DNA of 64,000 nucleotides from Chryseobacterium nepalense (GCF_023195755.1 NZ_CP096203.1:806001-870000), one strand, 5' to 3'. Positions 32,990 to 41,647 are shown, counted from the stretch's first letter. Notes: a model not told the origin generated them from the letters alone. A program made the numbers and translations.

Positions 32990-33853
32990 TTAAGAGTTTT
33001 TCAAAGCTTCTGCTCCGGAAACGATCTCCAGGATTTCGTTTGTAATTGCAGCCTGTCTTGCTTTGTTATAGAAAATTACAAGATCATTTTTCAGAGCCTG
33101 TGCATTATCTGTTGCTTTGTGCATGGCCGTCATTCTCGCACCGTGTTCAGAAGCTACTGAATCAAGAATTGCTTTGAAAACCTGAGTCTTGATCGATTTA
33201 GGAATCAGATTATCCAGAATCTCAGTTCTGTTAGGTTCAAAAATATAATCTGTTTCTACCTGAGGTTCTGTATTTTCCGGCATAGAAATCGGAAGAAGCT
33301 GTTCTGTTGTTACTTCCTGGGTAGCAGCGTTGACGAATTTATTATAAATTAAATATACTTCATCAAATTTACCTTCTTTGAAACTAGTCATTACTGCTTC
33401 CGTAACGTGAGATACTGTATCGAAATTAAGGTTATCGTATACAGAACTTGCGTTGGAATATACCGTACGACTTCTTCTTACAGCATCAAAAGCTTTTTTA
33501 CCTACAGGAAGAACTTCAATTTCATATTGAGAATTATTCTTAAACTGTGCATTAAGCTCTTTAACAATAGATGAGTTAAAAGCGCCGGCAAGACCTCTGT
33601 TTGAAGTAACAGCGATGAAAAGTATTTTTTTCACCTCTCTTTTCTGAGCATACACAGAAATCTGATCAGGATCTGAACTTGAATTTACATTCTGGATAAG
33701 CTCCTGCAGTTTTTCAGAATATGGTCTCAGCATTACGATAGCGTCCTGTGCCTTTTTCAGTTTCGCTGCGGAAACCATTTTCATAGCACGGGTAATCTGC
33801 ATCGTAGATGAAATTGACGTAATTCTGCCTCGTATTTCTTTTAAGTTTGCCAT
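32990..33853 (-). CDS. atpG: ATP synthase F1 gamma subunit
   Basis: A 287-residue central-stalk subunit. N-terminal motif IRGRITSISSTMQITRAMKM and the C-terminal helix segment EHGARMTAMHKATDNAQAL with NKARQAAITNEILEIVSGAE are diagnostic. It couples ring rotation to catalysis. It follows atpA after a 73-bp spacer that contains a 14-bp hairpin built from heptamers. It is the last gene of the cluster. Confidence 0.96.
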   Translation of the reverse strand: MANLKEIRGRITSISSTMQITRAMKMVSAAKLKKAQDAIVMLRPYSEKLQELIQNVNSSSDPDQISVYAQKREVKKILFIAVTSNRGLAGAFNSSIVKELNAQFKNNSQYEIEVLPVGKKAFDAVRRSRTVYSNASSVYDNLNFDTVSHVTEAVMTSFKEGKFDEVYLIYNKFVNAATQEVTTEQLLPISMPENTEPQVETDYIFEPNRTEILDNLIPKSIKTQVFKAILDSVASEHGARMTAMHKATDNAQALKNDLVIFYNKARQAAITNEILEIVSGAEALKNS

Positions 33854-33859
33854 TATTTT

Positions 33860-33917
33860 GGTTCAAGGTTTAAGGTCTAAAGTTTAAGGTTTAAACATAA
33901 TAATTTAAACCTTAAAC
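33860..33917. repeat. Heptamer array and 14-bp hairpin in the atpA-atpG spacer
   Basis: Five exact-register 7-mers (GGTTCAA, GGTTTAA, GGTCTAA, AGTTTAA, GGTTTAA) run from 33860 to 33894. Arms 33882-33895 (GTTTAAGGTTTAAA) and 33904-33917 pair perfectly around an 8-nt loop. Confidence 0.8.
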
Positions 33918-33926
33918 ATTGAATTT

Positions 33927-35504
33927 TTAGTTATATTTAGAAGCTAAATCATTAGCTGCCTGCTTAAGAACGCTCGTGATTGAGTCATCGATTTTTCCAG
34001 CTTTGATAGCAGCCATCGTTTCAGGGTGCTTAGATCTCAGGAATGCGATATACTCGATCTGGAATTCTTTTACTTTTCTGATAGGAACGTTTCTTAATAA
34101 ATTCTCCGTTCCTGCGTAGATCATCGCTACCTGGCTGTCTACAGGAAGTGGAGAGTTTACCGGTTGTTTAAGAATTTCTACGTTTCTTTCTCCTTTAGAG
34201 ATTACTGCTAAAGTAGCAGCATCAAGATCAGAACCGAATTTAGCGAATGCTTCCAATTCTTTATATTGTGCCTGGTCAAGTTTCAATGTACCAGATACTT
34301 TTTTCATTGATTTAATCTGAGCGTTACCTCCTACTCTCGATACAGAGATCCCCACGTTGATCGCAGGACGTACCCCTGAGTTGAATAGATCAGATTCAAG
34401 GAAGATCTGTCCGTCTGTAATAGAGATTACGTTGGTTGGGATATACGCAGAAACGTCACCAGCCTGAGTTTCGATAATCGGAAGCGCTGTTAATGAACCT
34501 CCCCCTTTTACGATTGGTCTTAAAGACTCAGGTAAATCGTTCATCTGGCTTGCGATATTGTCATCAGCGATTACTTTCGCAGCTCTTTCCAATAATCTTG
34601 AGTGAAGATAGAAAACGTCTCCAGGATAAGCTTCACGGCCCGGTGGTCTTCTCAATAGTAGAGAAAGCTCACGGTACGCAACCGCCTGTTTAGATAAATC
34701 ATCGTAAACGATCAATGCCGGTCTACCCGTATCTCTGAAGAACTCCCCGATCGCAGCACCTGCCATTGCAGAATATACCTGCATTGGAACCGGATCTGAT
34801 GCGTTAGCCGCAACGATTACCGTATATGCTAAAGCTCCTTTATCAGAAAGTGTTTTTACGATTTGTGCTACAGTAGACGCTTTTTGTCCGATAGCTACAT
34901 ATATACAATATACAGGCTTCCCTGCATCATAGAATTCTTTTTGGTTGATGATCGTATCGATCGCAACAGTGGTTTTACCCGTCTGTCTGTCACCGATGAT
35001 AAGCTCTCTTTGCCCTCTTCCTACAGGAATCATAGAGTCAATAGCAACGATACCTGACTGTAAAGGTTCAGTTACCGGCTGTCTATAAATAACTCCGGGA
35101 GCTTTTCTTTCCAATGGCATTTCGTATAAATCCCCAGTAATAGGACCTTTACCATCGATAGGGTTACCAAGAGTATCCACTACTCTTCCTAACATTCCTT
35201 CTCCTACTTTGATAGAAGAGATTCTGTTTGTTCTTTTTACTGTATCTCCTTCTTTTACCAATTTACTTTCACCAAGTAGCGCAACACCTACGTTGTCTTC
35301 TTCAAGGTTCAGTACAATACCTTCTACATCACTAGAAAATTTCACCAACTCTCCGTATTGTACGTTTTCTAACCCGTATACACGAGCAATTCCATCACCG
35401 ATGGTTAAAACTGTACCTACTTCCTCAACGTTTGATTGAGTATCGAAGTTGGCCAATTGCTGTTTTAAGATCGCAGATACTTCTGCCGGATTTATTTCTG
35501 CCAT
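33927..35504 (-). CDS. atpA: ATP synthase F1 alpha subunit
   Basis: A 525-residue subunit of normal length. Walker A is GDRQTGKT, followed by [12 protein letters not shown], and the arginine-finger region is [20 protein letters not shown]. It forms the non-catalytic nucleotide sites of the alpha3-beta3 hexamer. It is preceded by atpH (18-bp gap). Its partner beta subunit gene is not in the window. Confidence 0.97.
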   Translation of the reverse strand: MAEINPAEVSAILKQQLANFDTQSNVEEVGTVLTIGDGIARVYGLENVQYGELVKFSSDVEGIVLNLEEDNVGVALLGESKLVKEGDTVKRTNRISSIKVGEGMLGRVVDTLGNPIDGKGPITGDLYEMPLERKAPGVIYRQPVTEPLQSGIVAIDSMIPVGRGQRELIIGDRQTGKTTVAIDTIINQKEFYDAGKPVYCIYVAIGQKASTVAQIVKTLSDKGALAYTVIVAANASDPVPMQVYSAMAGAAIGEFFRDTGRPALIVYDDLSKQAVAYRELSLLLRRPPGREAYPGDVFYLHSRLLERAAKVIADDNIASQMNDLPESLRPIVKGGGSLTALPIIETQAGDVSAYIPTNVISITDGQIFLESDLFNSGVRPAINVGISVSRVGGNAQIKSMKKVSGTLKLDQAQYKELEAFAKFGSDLDAATLAVISKGERNVEILKQPVNSPLPVDSQVAMIYAGTENLLRNVPIRKVKEFQIEYIAFLRSKHPETMAAIKAGKIDDSITSVLKQAANDLASKYN

Positions 35505-35522
35505 TGTATGGTTGTTTTTTCT

Positions 35523-36062
35523 TTAATTTAATTGAAAATCTTTTTTAACTTTATTAAGCTTAGATCTTACTGAAGCATCTACCTGCTGATCTCCCACTCT
35601 TAAAATGTATCCTCCTAAAATTTCAGGTTTTACATTTACAATAAGGTCGAATTTTGAATTGGCGTTCACTAAATTGGTAGAACCCAAAATCTGATCAATA
35701 TTCTCTTTGGAAAGTGGAGTTGCTGTTGTAAGTACGACTCTCTGTACTCCGTTGATATCTTCAACTTTGTTGATGAATTCCTGAGCGATATTTTTCAGCT
35801 GATTTTCTCTTCCGTGTCTGATTACCAAAGTAATGATATTCCTGGAAGATGCCGATAAACCTTTAAAAATTTCGTTTGCTACTTCTACTTTCTTTTTAGA
35901 ATCGATGTAAGGGGTAAGGAAGAACTTTCTTAAATCCTCAGATTCAGTCATGATCTTTACTACATCTTTCATTTCAGAAAATACAGTAGCCGTTTGCCCT
36001 GATTCGTTGGTGAAATCAAGTAAACCTTGTGCGTATCTTTTAGCTACTTTAGATGTAAGCAT
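35523..36062 (-). CDS. atpH: ATP synthase F1 delta subunit
   Basis: A 179-residue protein with the N-terminal helical domain (SKVAKRYAQGLLDFTNESG) and the C-terminal signature ILRVGDQQVDASVRSKLNKV. It links F1 to the peripheral stalk. The gap from the atpF stop is 2 bp, implying translational coupling. Confidence 0.95.
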   Translation of the reverse strand: MLTSKVAKRYAQGLLDFTNESGQTATVFSEMKDVVKIMTESEDLRKFFLTPYIDSKKKVEVANEIFKGLSASSRNIITLVIRHGRENQLKNIAQEFINKVEDINGVQRVVLTTATPLSKENIDQILGSTNLVNANSKFDLIVNVKPEILGGYILRVGDQQVDASVRSKLNKVKKDFQLN

Positions 36063-36064
36063 TC

Positions 36065-36559
36065 TTAGTTAAGGTTTGATTTGTTTAAATAATTCTGAAC
36101 CAATTCGTTTTGAGCTTCGCTGTTGTCAAGCTTTTGCTTAAGGATAGATTCTGCGATATTTATGGATAATGTACCGATCTGAGTTTTGATATCTGCCATG
36201 GCAGCATTTTTCTCAGCATTGATGGTTTGTTTAGCCGCTTCGATCATTTTATCTCCTTCAGCTTTAGCAACATCTTTAGCCTCACCTACGATTCTATCTT
36301 TAATTTCTCTTGCTTCTTTAAGGATAGCATCTCTTTCGATTTTCGCCTCACGAATGATTCTTTCGTTATCCTCTTTTAAAGTTTCCATTTCTTTTCTTGC
36401 CAATGTAGCTTGATTAAGAGCATCAACAATAGAAGTTTCTCTGTCGTTGATTGCATTAACAATCGGTTTCCAAGCGAATTTTGCAAGAAGAAACAATAGG
36501 ATAACAAAAGTAAGGGTCATCCAAAACAAAAGTCCAATTCCAGGTTCTATAATTCCCAT
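36065..36559 (-). CDS. atpF: ATP synthase F0 b subunit
   Basis: A 164-residue peripheral stalk subunit. One N-terminal membrane helix (about 8-27, GLLFWMTLTFVILLFLLAKF) precedes the conserved FAWKPIVNAINDRE. A long charged helix for dimerisation then runs to the C-terminus. It follows atpE after a 97-bp spacer containing a hairpin. Confidence 0.95.
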   Translation of the reverse strand: MGIIEPGIGLLFWMTLTFVILLFLLAKFAWKPIVNAINDRETSIVDALNQATLARKEMETLKEDNERIIREAKIERDAILKEAREIKDRIVGEAKDVAKAEGDKMIEAAKQTINAEKNAAMADIKTQIGTLSINIAESILKQKLDNSEAQNELVQNYLNKSNLN

Positions 36560-36608
36560 ATCTGTAAATTCTTTTTTTTAATCGTTATTATGGATTTTTT
36601 AAAATTCC

Positions 36609-36636
36609 TAGCAGCCAGCCAACCGCTCGGCTGCTA
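36609..36636 (-). promoter_or_regulatory. Intercistronic hairpin between atpE and atpF
   Basis: TAGCAGCC/GGCTGCTA forms an 8-bp GC-rich stem with a 12-nt loop about 20 bp beyond the atpE stop. The minus-strand RNA has no strong U tract after it, so it is more likely an mRNA-stabilising or attenuating hairpin than a terminator. Confidence 0.45.
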
Positions 36637-36656
36637 AGAAATGTTTTTGAGGATAA

Positions 36657-36875
36657 TTACTTGATGAAAGCACCAAAGATAATCGCGATAAGACCAGCAC
36701 CCTCGATAAGACCAGCAGCAATAAGCATTGCTCCTTGAATCTTTCCAGCTTGCTCAGGTTGTCTTGCGATAGCATCCATAGCGTGACCACCGATTTTACC
36801 GATACCCATACCTACTCCAAGTACAGCTAAACCGATACCTACGTAAATTAATCCTGCTCCAGTTGTGATGTCCAT
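36657..36875 (-). CDS. atpE: ATP synthase F0 c subunit
   Basis: A 72-residue two-helix proteolipid. The loop ARQPEQAGK and the ion-binding carboxylate Glu58 in AAGLIEGAGLIAI are conserved. The residues near Glu58 lack the Ser/Thr signature of Na-specific rings, so proton coupling is expected. High gene output relative to its neighbours would be needed for ring stoichiometry; see the hairpin downstream. Confidence 0.95.
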   Translation of the reverse strand: MDITTGAGLIYVGIGLAVLGVGMGIGKIGGHAMDAIARQPEQAGKIQGAMLIAAGLIEGAGLIAIIFGAFIK

Positions 36876-36924
36876 AATAAATAAATTATATTAGTTAAAA
36901 ATTATTTTAATATTTTTCTTTTAA

Positions 36925-38043
36925 TTAGTGAGCGTGCTCTTCGTGACCGTGCTCATGTTCGTGCTCTGCTACTGCGATACCGATAAATAGAGCGGACAGT
37001 ACCGTGAAGATATATGCTTGCAGTGCCGCTACCAATAATTCCAATACAGAAACAAATAATGCTAATGGTACAGATGCAAATCCTAAGAACGGAGATCTGA
37101 AAATGAAGATTAGTGAAATAATCGCCAGGATCATAATGTGTCCCGCTGTAACGTTAGCGAAAAGTCGCATCATCAAGGCGAAAGGTTTTGTAAAGATCCC
37201 GATAATCTCAATTGGAACCATAATTGGGTACAATAAGATTGGAACCGGCGGCATGAAGATATGCTTCCAATAATCTTTATTAGCACTGAATAAAGTAATC
37301 AATAAAGTAATGATTGCTAAAACTGCAGTAATTGCGATGTTCCCTGTAAGGTTGGCACCGAATGGAAAGAAAGGAATCAATCCGAATAAGTTATTAAACC
37401 AGATAAAGAAAAATGCGGTTAATAAATAAGGCATATATCTTTTGTATTTAACAGATCCTATATTTGGTATTGCTACCTCGTCTCTTATGAATACAATTAC
37501 AGGCTCTAATAATTTCCCTGCACCTTTTGGCAACTGAGATTTTTTATAGTTTCTTGCCATCCCCATGAAGATCACCGTCATGAAAATTACCGAAAGAAAC
37601 ATTGACGCTGCATTCTTTGTAATTGAAAGATCAAAGAACACTTCATTTGCTTTTTGTTTTCCGCTGATTATTGAAAACAGAGTAGCTTTCTGAATACCTT
37701 TAGTTGAAACAACCTGTCCTTCCTCTAAAGTATACCCGTCATGCTCATGACCGTGAGCAATACTCTTTGAAAGAAAAGTGTGCCATCCTTCATTATCTTT
37801 AATAATCACAGGAAGCGGAACAGACACATGATGCTCTTCACCGTTATCATCTTTTGTAGTCCATAAATGCCATTCATTTGAATCACCGATGTGTTCCATG
37901 ATCATTTTAGTAGCATTAAAACCTTCTTTCTGCTCTATTTTTTCCGCCGGCTCTTCGCCTTCAGAAGTATGTTGAGCAATCGCTAAACCGCTCACAAACA
38001 CAAATAAAAATGCGAAAAACAATGAAGAAATCTTTCTATTCAT
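36925..38043 (-). CDS. atpB: ATP synthase F0 a subunit with N-terminal signal peptide and His-rich tail
   Basis: A 372-residue protein, about 100 residues longer than E. coli AtpB. It begins with a signal peptide (1-23, ending SGLAIAQ) and a soluble His/Glu-rich region (24-150), followed by the membrane core. The core carries LLTAFFFIWFNNLFGLIPF and the essential arginine in KPFALMMRLFANVTAGH. The C-terminus is HEHEHGHEEHAH. Extensions of this kind occur in Bacteroidota. It starts the structural operon B-E-F-H-A-G. The His-rich tail could bind metal, which is speculation. Confidence 0.93.
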   Translation of the reverse strand: MNRKISSLFFAFLFVFVSGLAIAQHTSEGEEPAEKIEQKEGFNATKMIMEHIGDSNEWHLWTTKDDNGEEHHVSVPLPVIIKDNEGWHTFLSKSIAHGHEHDGYTLEEGQVVSTKGIQKATLFSIISGKQKANEVFFDLSITKNAASMFLSVIFMTVIFMGMARNYKKSQLPKGAGKLLEPVIVFIRDEVAIPNIGSVKYKRYMPYLLTAFFFIWFNNLFGLIPFFPFGANLTGNIAITAVLAIITLLITLFSANKDYWKHIFMPPVPILLYPIMVPIEIIGIFTKPFALMMRLFANVTAGHIMILAIISLIFIFRSPFLGFASVPLALFVSVLELLVAALQAYIFTVLSALFIGIAVAEHEHEHGHEEHAH

Positions 38044-38063
38044 ATCTCTTTTTTAATCGTGTG

Positions 38064-38071
38064 CAAATATA
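38064..38071 (-). promoter_or_regulatory. -33/-7 promoter of the atp operon
   Basis: The minus strand reads TATATTTG 20 bp before the atpB ATG, with a TTG (38092-38094) 20 bp further upstream. Confidence 0.6.
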
Positions 38072-38113
38072 TCGATTTTATTAAACTTTACCAATATTAA
38101 AAATTGATTTTTA

Positions 38114-38135
38114 TCATCAAAAAAACTAAGATTTA
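38114..38135. repeat. 22-nt sequence shared with 26396-26417
   Basis: It overlaps the stop codon of the 89-residue membrane protein gene and differs from the other copy at one base. Confidence 0.4.
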
Positions 38136-38395
38136 TTAATGAGTTTTATTATCGGTATATATATAAGGAGTGATGCTATTATAAAACATATCACTATAAA
38201 TAGAAAATTTTCTTTTGTTTTCTCTATAATAATTAATGAAACAATGAGCCAGATAATATCTTTTGATATATTGATGGCTAAAAATTTCATTCCCGCGTCT
38301 GATTTTCTATACATATATTTTTTAAAAATTATAAAAACGCTAATGTTTAAGATTGAAATCAGCAGGATAATGATTAAACTATCGATAAAATTCAT
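38126..38395 (-). CDS. Small three-helix membrane protein, possibly AtpI-like
   Basis: An 89-residue hydrophobic protein with three membrane segments (about 5-24, 44-58, 63-84) and Lys/Arg between the first two. It precedes atpB by 82 bp on the same strand, the place where Bacteroidota often encode AtpZ/AtpI-like proteins that help assemble the c-ring. The final helix ending in IIKLINKS resembles that group. A -7 element 5 bp upstream supports its reality. The opposite-strand frame of equal length (38139-38408) has no such features. Family membership is an inference. Confidence 0.5.
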   Translation of the reverse strand: MNFIDSLIIILLISILNISVFIIFKKYMYRKSDAGMKFLAINISKDIIWLIVSLIIIEKTKENFLFIVICFIIASLLIYIPIIKLINKS

Positions 38396-38399
38396 TCCA

Positions 38400-38407
38400 C
38401 AAAAATA
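38400..38407 (-). promoter_or_regulatory. -7 promoter element of the small AtpI-like gene
   Basis: The minus strand reads TATTTTTG, 5 bp before the ATG at 38395. Confidence 0.4.
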
Positions 38408-38472
38408 GAATTATAATTTTGATACATTACAAATCTCTTTATCTATATATTAATATATACTAAAAATTTGCT

Positions 38473-38480
38473 TATTTTTG
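38473..38480 (+). promoter_or_regulatory. -7 promoter element of ffh
   Basis: TATTTTTG, 24 bp upstream of the ffh ATG. Confidence 0.5.
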
Positions 38481-38503
38481 CAAACCTATAATTTACAATA
38501 CAT

Positions 38504-39865
38504 ATGTTTAATAGTTTACAGGATAAATTAGACAAAGCGCTACATAATATTTCAGGACGTGGAAAAATCACGGAAATCAACGTTGCGGAAACCGTAAAAG
38601 AAATTCGTAGAGCATTGGTGGATGCCGATGTTAATTATAAAGTTGCAAAAGATCTTACGAAAAGAGTTCAGGATAAAGCACTGGGACAGGATGTTCTTAC
38701 ATCGCTTACTCCGGGACAGCTGATGACGAAAATCGTTCACGACGAATTGGTAGATCTTATGGGGGGCTCCCAGGAAGGAATCAATCTTTCCGGAAAACCA
38801 TCTGTGATTCTTATTGCAGGGCTTCAGGGTTCTGGTAAGACAACATTCTCCGGAAAATTGGCCAATTATTTAAAAACAAAAAGAAATAAGAAACCTCTTT
38901 TGGTAGCATGTGACGTGTACCGTCCGGCTGCGATCGACCAGCTGAAAGTATTAGGCGGACAGATCGGTGTTCCTGTCTTCACGGAAGAAGGTTCTATGGA
39001 TCCTTCAAGCATTTCTCAAAACGCCATTAATTTTGCTAAATCAAACGGTCACGATGTGGTGATTGTAGATACCGCTGGTCGTTTGGCCATTGACGAGCAG
39101 ATGATGAAGGAGATCAAAACCGTACACTCTACCATTCAACCAAACGAAACACTATTCGTTGTAGATTCCATGACGGGTCAGGATGCGGTGAATACGGCAA
39201 AAGCGTTCAATGATACTCTAAATTTTGACGGGGTTGTTTTAACGAAATTGGACGGTGATACCCGTGGTGGAGCAGCTTTAACAATCCGTTCCGTAGTTGA
39301 AAAACCGATTAAATTCATCTCTACCGGTGAGAAAATGGAAGCACTGGATCTTTTCTATCCGGAAAGAATGGCAGACAGAATCCTGGGAATGGGAGACGTT
39401 GTTTCCCTGGTAGAAAGAGCACAGGAACAGTTTGATGAAGAAGAAGCCAAAAAGCTTCATAAAAAAATCGCCAAAAACGAGTTTGGTTTTGATGATTTCC
39501 TGAAACAGATCAATCAGATTAAAAAAATGGGGAATATGAAGGATTTGATGGGAATGATTCCGGGTGTAGGAAAAGCGATCAAAGATGTGGAGATCAGCGA
39601 TGACGCATTCAAACATATTGAGGCAATCATCTACTCCATGACTCCAGAAGAAAGAAGAAAACCTTCTATCATCAATACACAGAGAAAAAACAGAATTGCC
39701 AAAGGTGCCGGAAGAAAAATTGAAGATGTAAACCAACTGATGAAGCAGTTTGACCAGATGGGTAAAATGATGAAGATGATGCAGGGACCTCAGGGAAAAC
39801 AGATGATGCAGATGATGAGCAAAATGCCGAATATGCCTGGAATGGGCGGAATGTTCGGTAAATAA
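38504..39865 (+). CDS. ffh: Signal recognition particle protein
   Basis: A 453-residue GTPase. N domain: MFNSLQDKLDKALHNISGRG. G domain: GLQGSGKTT (P-loop), VACDVYRPAAIDQL, DTAGRL and TKLDGD. The methionine-rich M domain (about 300-453) ends in repeated Met-Gly and Gln-Met runs that bind 4.5S RNA and signal peptides. It targets inner-membrane proteins co-translationally with FtsY. Confidence 0.97.
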   Translation: MFNSLQDKLDKALHNISGRGKITEINVAETVKEIRRALVDADVNYKVAKDLTKRVQDKALGQDVLTSLTPGQLMTKIVHDELVDLMGGSQEGINLSGKPSVILIAGLQGSGKTTFSGKLANYLKTKRNKKPLLVACDVYRPAAIDQLKVLGGQIGVPVFTEEGSMDPSSISQNAINFAKSNGHDVVIVDTAGRLAIDEQMMKEIKTVHSTIQPNETLFVVDSMTGQDAVNTAKAFNDTLNFDGVVLTKLDGDTRGGAALTIRSVVEKPIKFISTGEKMEALDLFYPERMADRILGMGDVVSLVERAQEQFDEEEAKKLHKKIAKNEFGFDDFLKQINQIKKMGNMKDLMGMIPGVGKAIKDVEISDDAFKHIEAIIYSMTPEERRKPSIINTQRKNRIAKGAGRKIEDVNQLMKQFDQMGKMMKMMQGPQGKQMMQMMSKMPNMPGMGGMFGK

Positions 39866-39903
39866 GCACGCCAAATTAAATCAAATCAATTAAAAATATT
39901 TTT

Positions 39904-40182
39904 ATGGAAGTGTACGGAAACAATCAGGGTAATTATAATCAGCCTTACCGGTCTGAAAAAAAAGTAGCCGCCGGTATTCTTGCTATCCTTTTGGGTGGTC
40001 TGGCTATTCATAAATTTTACCTGGGATATACAAAAACGGGAATCATTCAGCTGATTTTAAGTCTTGTAACCTGCGGTACTGTTGGCGGACTTATCGGTTT
40101 AATAGAAGGGATCATTTATCTTACGAAATCCGATGAGGAGTTTGACAGAACTTACGTTCAGAACCAGAAAGAATGGTTTTAA
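39904..40182 (+). CDS. TM2 domain-containing protein
   Basis: A 92-residue protein. A Asn/Gln/Tyr-rich N-terminus (1-20) precedes the TM2 domain: KKVAAGILAILLGGLAIHKF, where GxHxFYLG is seen as AIHKFYLGYTKTGI. A second helix (IIQLILSLVTCGTVGGLIGL) and the domain ending with DRTYVQNQKEWF follow. The function of TM2 proteins is unknown. It lies 38 bp after ffh and probably shares its transcript. Confidence 0.88.
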   Translation: MEVYGNNQGNYNQPYRSEKKVAAGILAILLGGLAIHKFYLGYTKTGIIQLILSLVTCGTVGGLIGLIEGIIYLTKSDEEFDRTYVQNQKEWF

Positions 40183-40200
40183 TTTTAAATAAAAATATAA

Positions 40201-40231
40201 AAATGCGGCTCAAATTTATTGAGCCGCATTT
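40201..40231. terminator. Bidirectional terminator between the TM2 and OMP genes
   Basis: AAATGCGGCTCAA/TTGAGCCGCATTT, a 13-bp perfect stem with a 5-nt loop and a T tract, located between convergent genes. Confidence 0.85.
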
Positions 40232-40271
40232 TTTTTCACTCTGTCAAAGTTTCGATCTTTGACAACGTTTT

Positions 40272-40916
40272 TTATTTATCAGATTTCTGAGCTTTAGCTT
40301 TAATGAAGTAAGAGAAGCCTGCATTCACTCCGAAAGTGTTTCTTGTTGTTTTATAATCAATTCCGGAATAAGTTTCTTTATTATAGAACTGATCAAAGCC
40401 AAGACCTAAATTAATCCCCAAAGATTGGGTAGCCATATAGGTAACTCCTGCTTTCGCTTTCCATGCAAGACCATCCGTTGTTGTATCACCTGACCAAAGC
40501 AAAGGATCTGCAATAGAATTGGAAATATTGAATTTTGTTTTAGTAGATGCATATCCGATTCCCGCTCCTACAAAAGGGAAAAATTTGCTGTCTGTATTAA
40601 AATAGTAAGTAGCAGTCGGCATAACGGAAAATGTAGATAAAGTCACTTTACTCCCATCATTTTTAGTAGTATTCGAATCAAAACCTAAATCAATTCCTAC
40701 TGCCAATCCGTCGATAACAAAATATCCAACAGAAGGTGTAATTGAAAAAGAGCTGACTTTAGTTTCATCATATTTCGTTCCGTTTACCTTAGTATTGGTG
40801 TTAATACTGTTGAAACCCATTCCTGTGTTTCCGCTGATTACCCAATCTCCTTTTGTCATTTGAGCGTTGGAAAGCCCGAAAAGTGCAACTGCACCTGCAA
40901 GTAATAGTTTTTTCAT
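40272..40916 (-). CDS. Outer-membrane beta-barrel protein (paralog group A)
   Basis: A 214-residue protein with signal peptide MKKLLLAGAVALFGLSNAQ. The mature part has eight alternating strands, including ITPSVGYFVIDGLAVGIDLG, MPTATYYFNTDSKFFPFVGA and GVTYMATQSLGINLGLG. This resembles an OmpA/OmpW-like eight-stranded barrel. It ends FSYFIKAKAQKSDK, so the usual terminal aromatic is followed by a short basic tail. It is one of three adjacent relatives (40272-42315). No specific ligand can be inferred. Confidence 0.78.
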   Translation of the reverse strand: MKKLLLAGAVALFGLSNAQMTKGDWVISGNTGMGFNSINTNTKVNGTKYDETKVSSFSITPSVGYFVIDGLAVGIDLGFDSNTTKNDGSKVTLSTFSVMPTATYYFNTDSKFFPFVGAGIGYASTKTKFNISNSIADPLLWSGDTTTDGLAWKAKAGVTYMATQSLGINLGLGFDQFYNKETYSGIDYKTTRNTFGVNAGFSYFIKAKAQKSDK

Positions 40917-40956
40917 GATTTTTTAATTTAAAAAGTTTATGTTTAGTTTTATTTTA

Positions 40957-41619
40957 TTATTTAGCAAAAACATATTTTACTCCGAAAGTAACCGAAGATA
41001 AATTTAAACCGAAATTGAATGTATCAGTTCCATTTTCCTGATCTTTAATCTTCATGTTTTTATACCCAAACTCTCCGATGGTAGCTTCAATCGTCCAGTT
41101 TTTATTGATGAAATAATCCAGTCCGGGTTTCACATTTACACCGAAGGAAGTATATTTTTGTTCGATATTTATACTTTGAAAATAGGTATATCCATTCATA
41201 TCAAAATAATTTAATTGTAGATTTGCCGTACGTTTTCCAATTTCTACAGGAATTTCAAGTTGTCCGAAAATATATAAATTATCCGAAAGTGTCCAGTATT
41301 TTCTGATGAATGGTCTCGCTGTAAAAGCATTTGCTTTAATGGTCGACTGCAGGGTTTCAACACCAAACCCGAGATTATTGACATCCGTATTTTCTGCTTT
41401 GCTGCCAGTATAGCCTATTCCCGTACCTATTGCCAAATTAGGGGCAATGAAAACACCTACTGTAGGAATGACACTGAAATTCTGACTTTTATTTTCTGTA
41501 TTATTGTCTTTATTTTGAGAAAAACCTGCCTGACCGGACAGATAAAGCGTCCCCGTTTTGATCTGGGCATTAGAAAGACCGAAAAGCATAACAGTTCCGG
41601 CTAAGAGTAATTTTTTCAT
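40957..41619 (-). CDS. Outer-membrane beta-barrel protein (paralog group A)
   Basis: A 220-residue barrel with signal peptide MKKLLLAGTVMLFGLSNAQ. Its closest neighbour is the protein at 41698: both have the NKNWSIEATIGEFGY or NKNWTIEATIGEFGY block and the identical C-terminus SSVTFGVKYVFAK, ending in Phe-Ala-Lys after the final strand. This shows a local duplication. The spacer to the neighbour holds a terminator, so expression may be separate. Confidence 0.78.
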   Translation of the reverse strand: MKKLLLAGTVMLFGLSNAQIKTGTLYLSGQAGFSQNKDNNTENKSQNFSVIPTVGVFIAPNLAIGTGIGYTGSKAENTDVNNLGFGVETLQSTIKANAFTARPFIRKYWTLSDNLYIFGQLEIPVEIGKRTANLQLNYFDMNGYTYFQSINIEQKYTSFGVNVKPGLDYFINKNWTIEATIGEFGYKNMKIKDQENGTDTFNFGLNLSSVTFGVKYVFAK

Positions 41620-41647
41620 GGTAATTTAGTAATGAATATATGTAGAA

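Noticed and set aside
38139..38408. 89-codon plus-strand frame opposite the small membrane gene
   Set aside because: The minus-strand frame has three proper membrane helices, operon-compatible orientation and a -7 element.
39278..39874. Long minus-strand His/Phe-rich frame opposite ffh
   Set aside because: Antisense shadow of the methionine-rich M domain of Ffh, which gives His codons in reverse.
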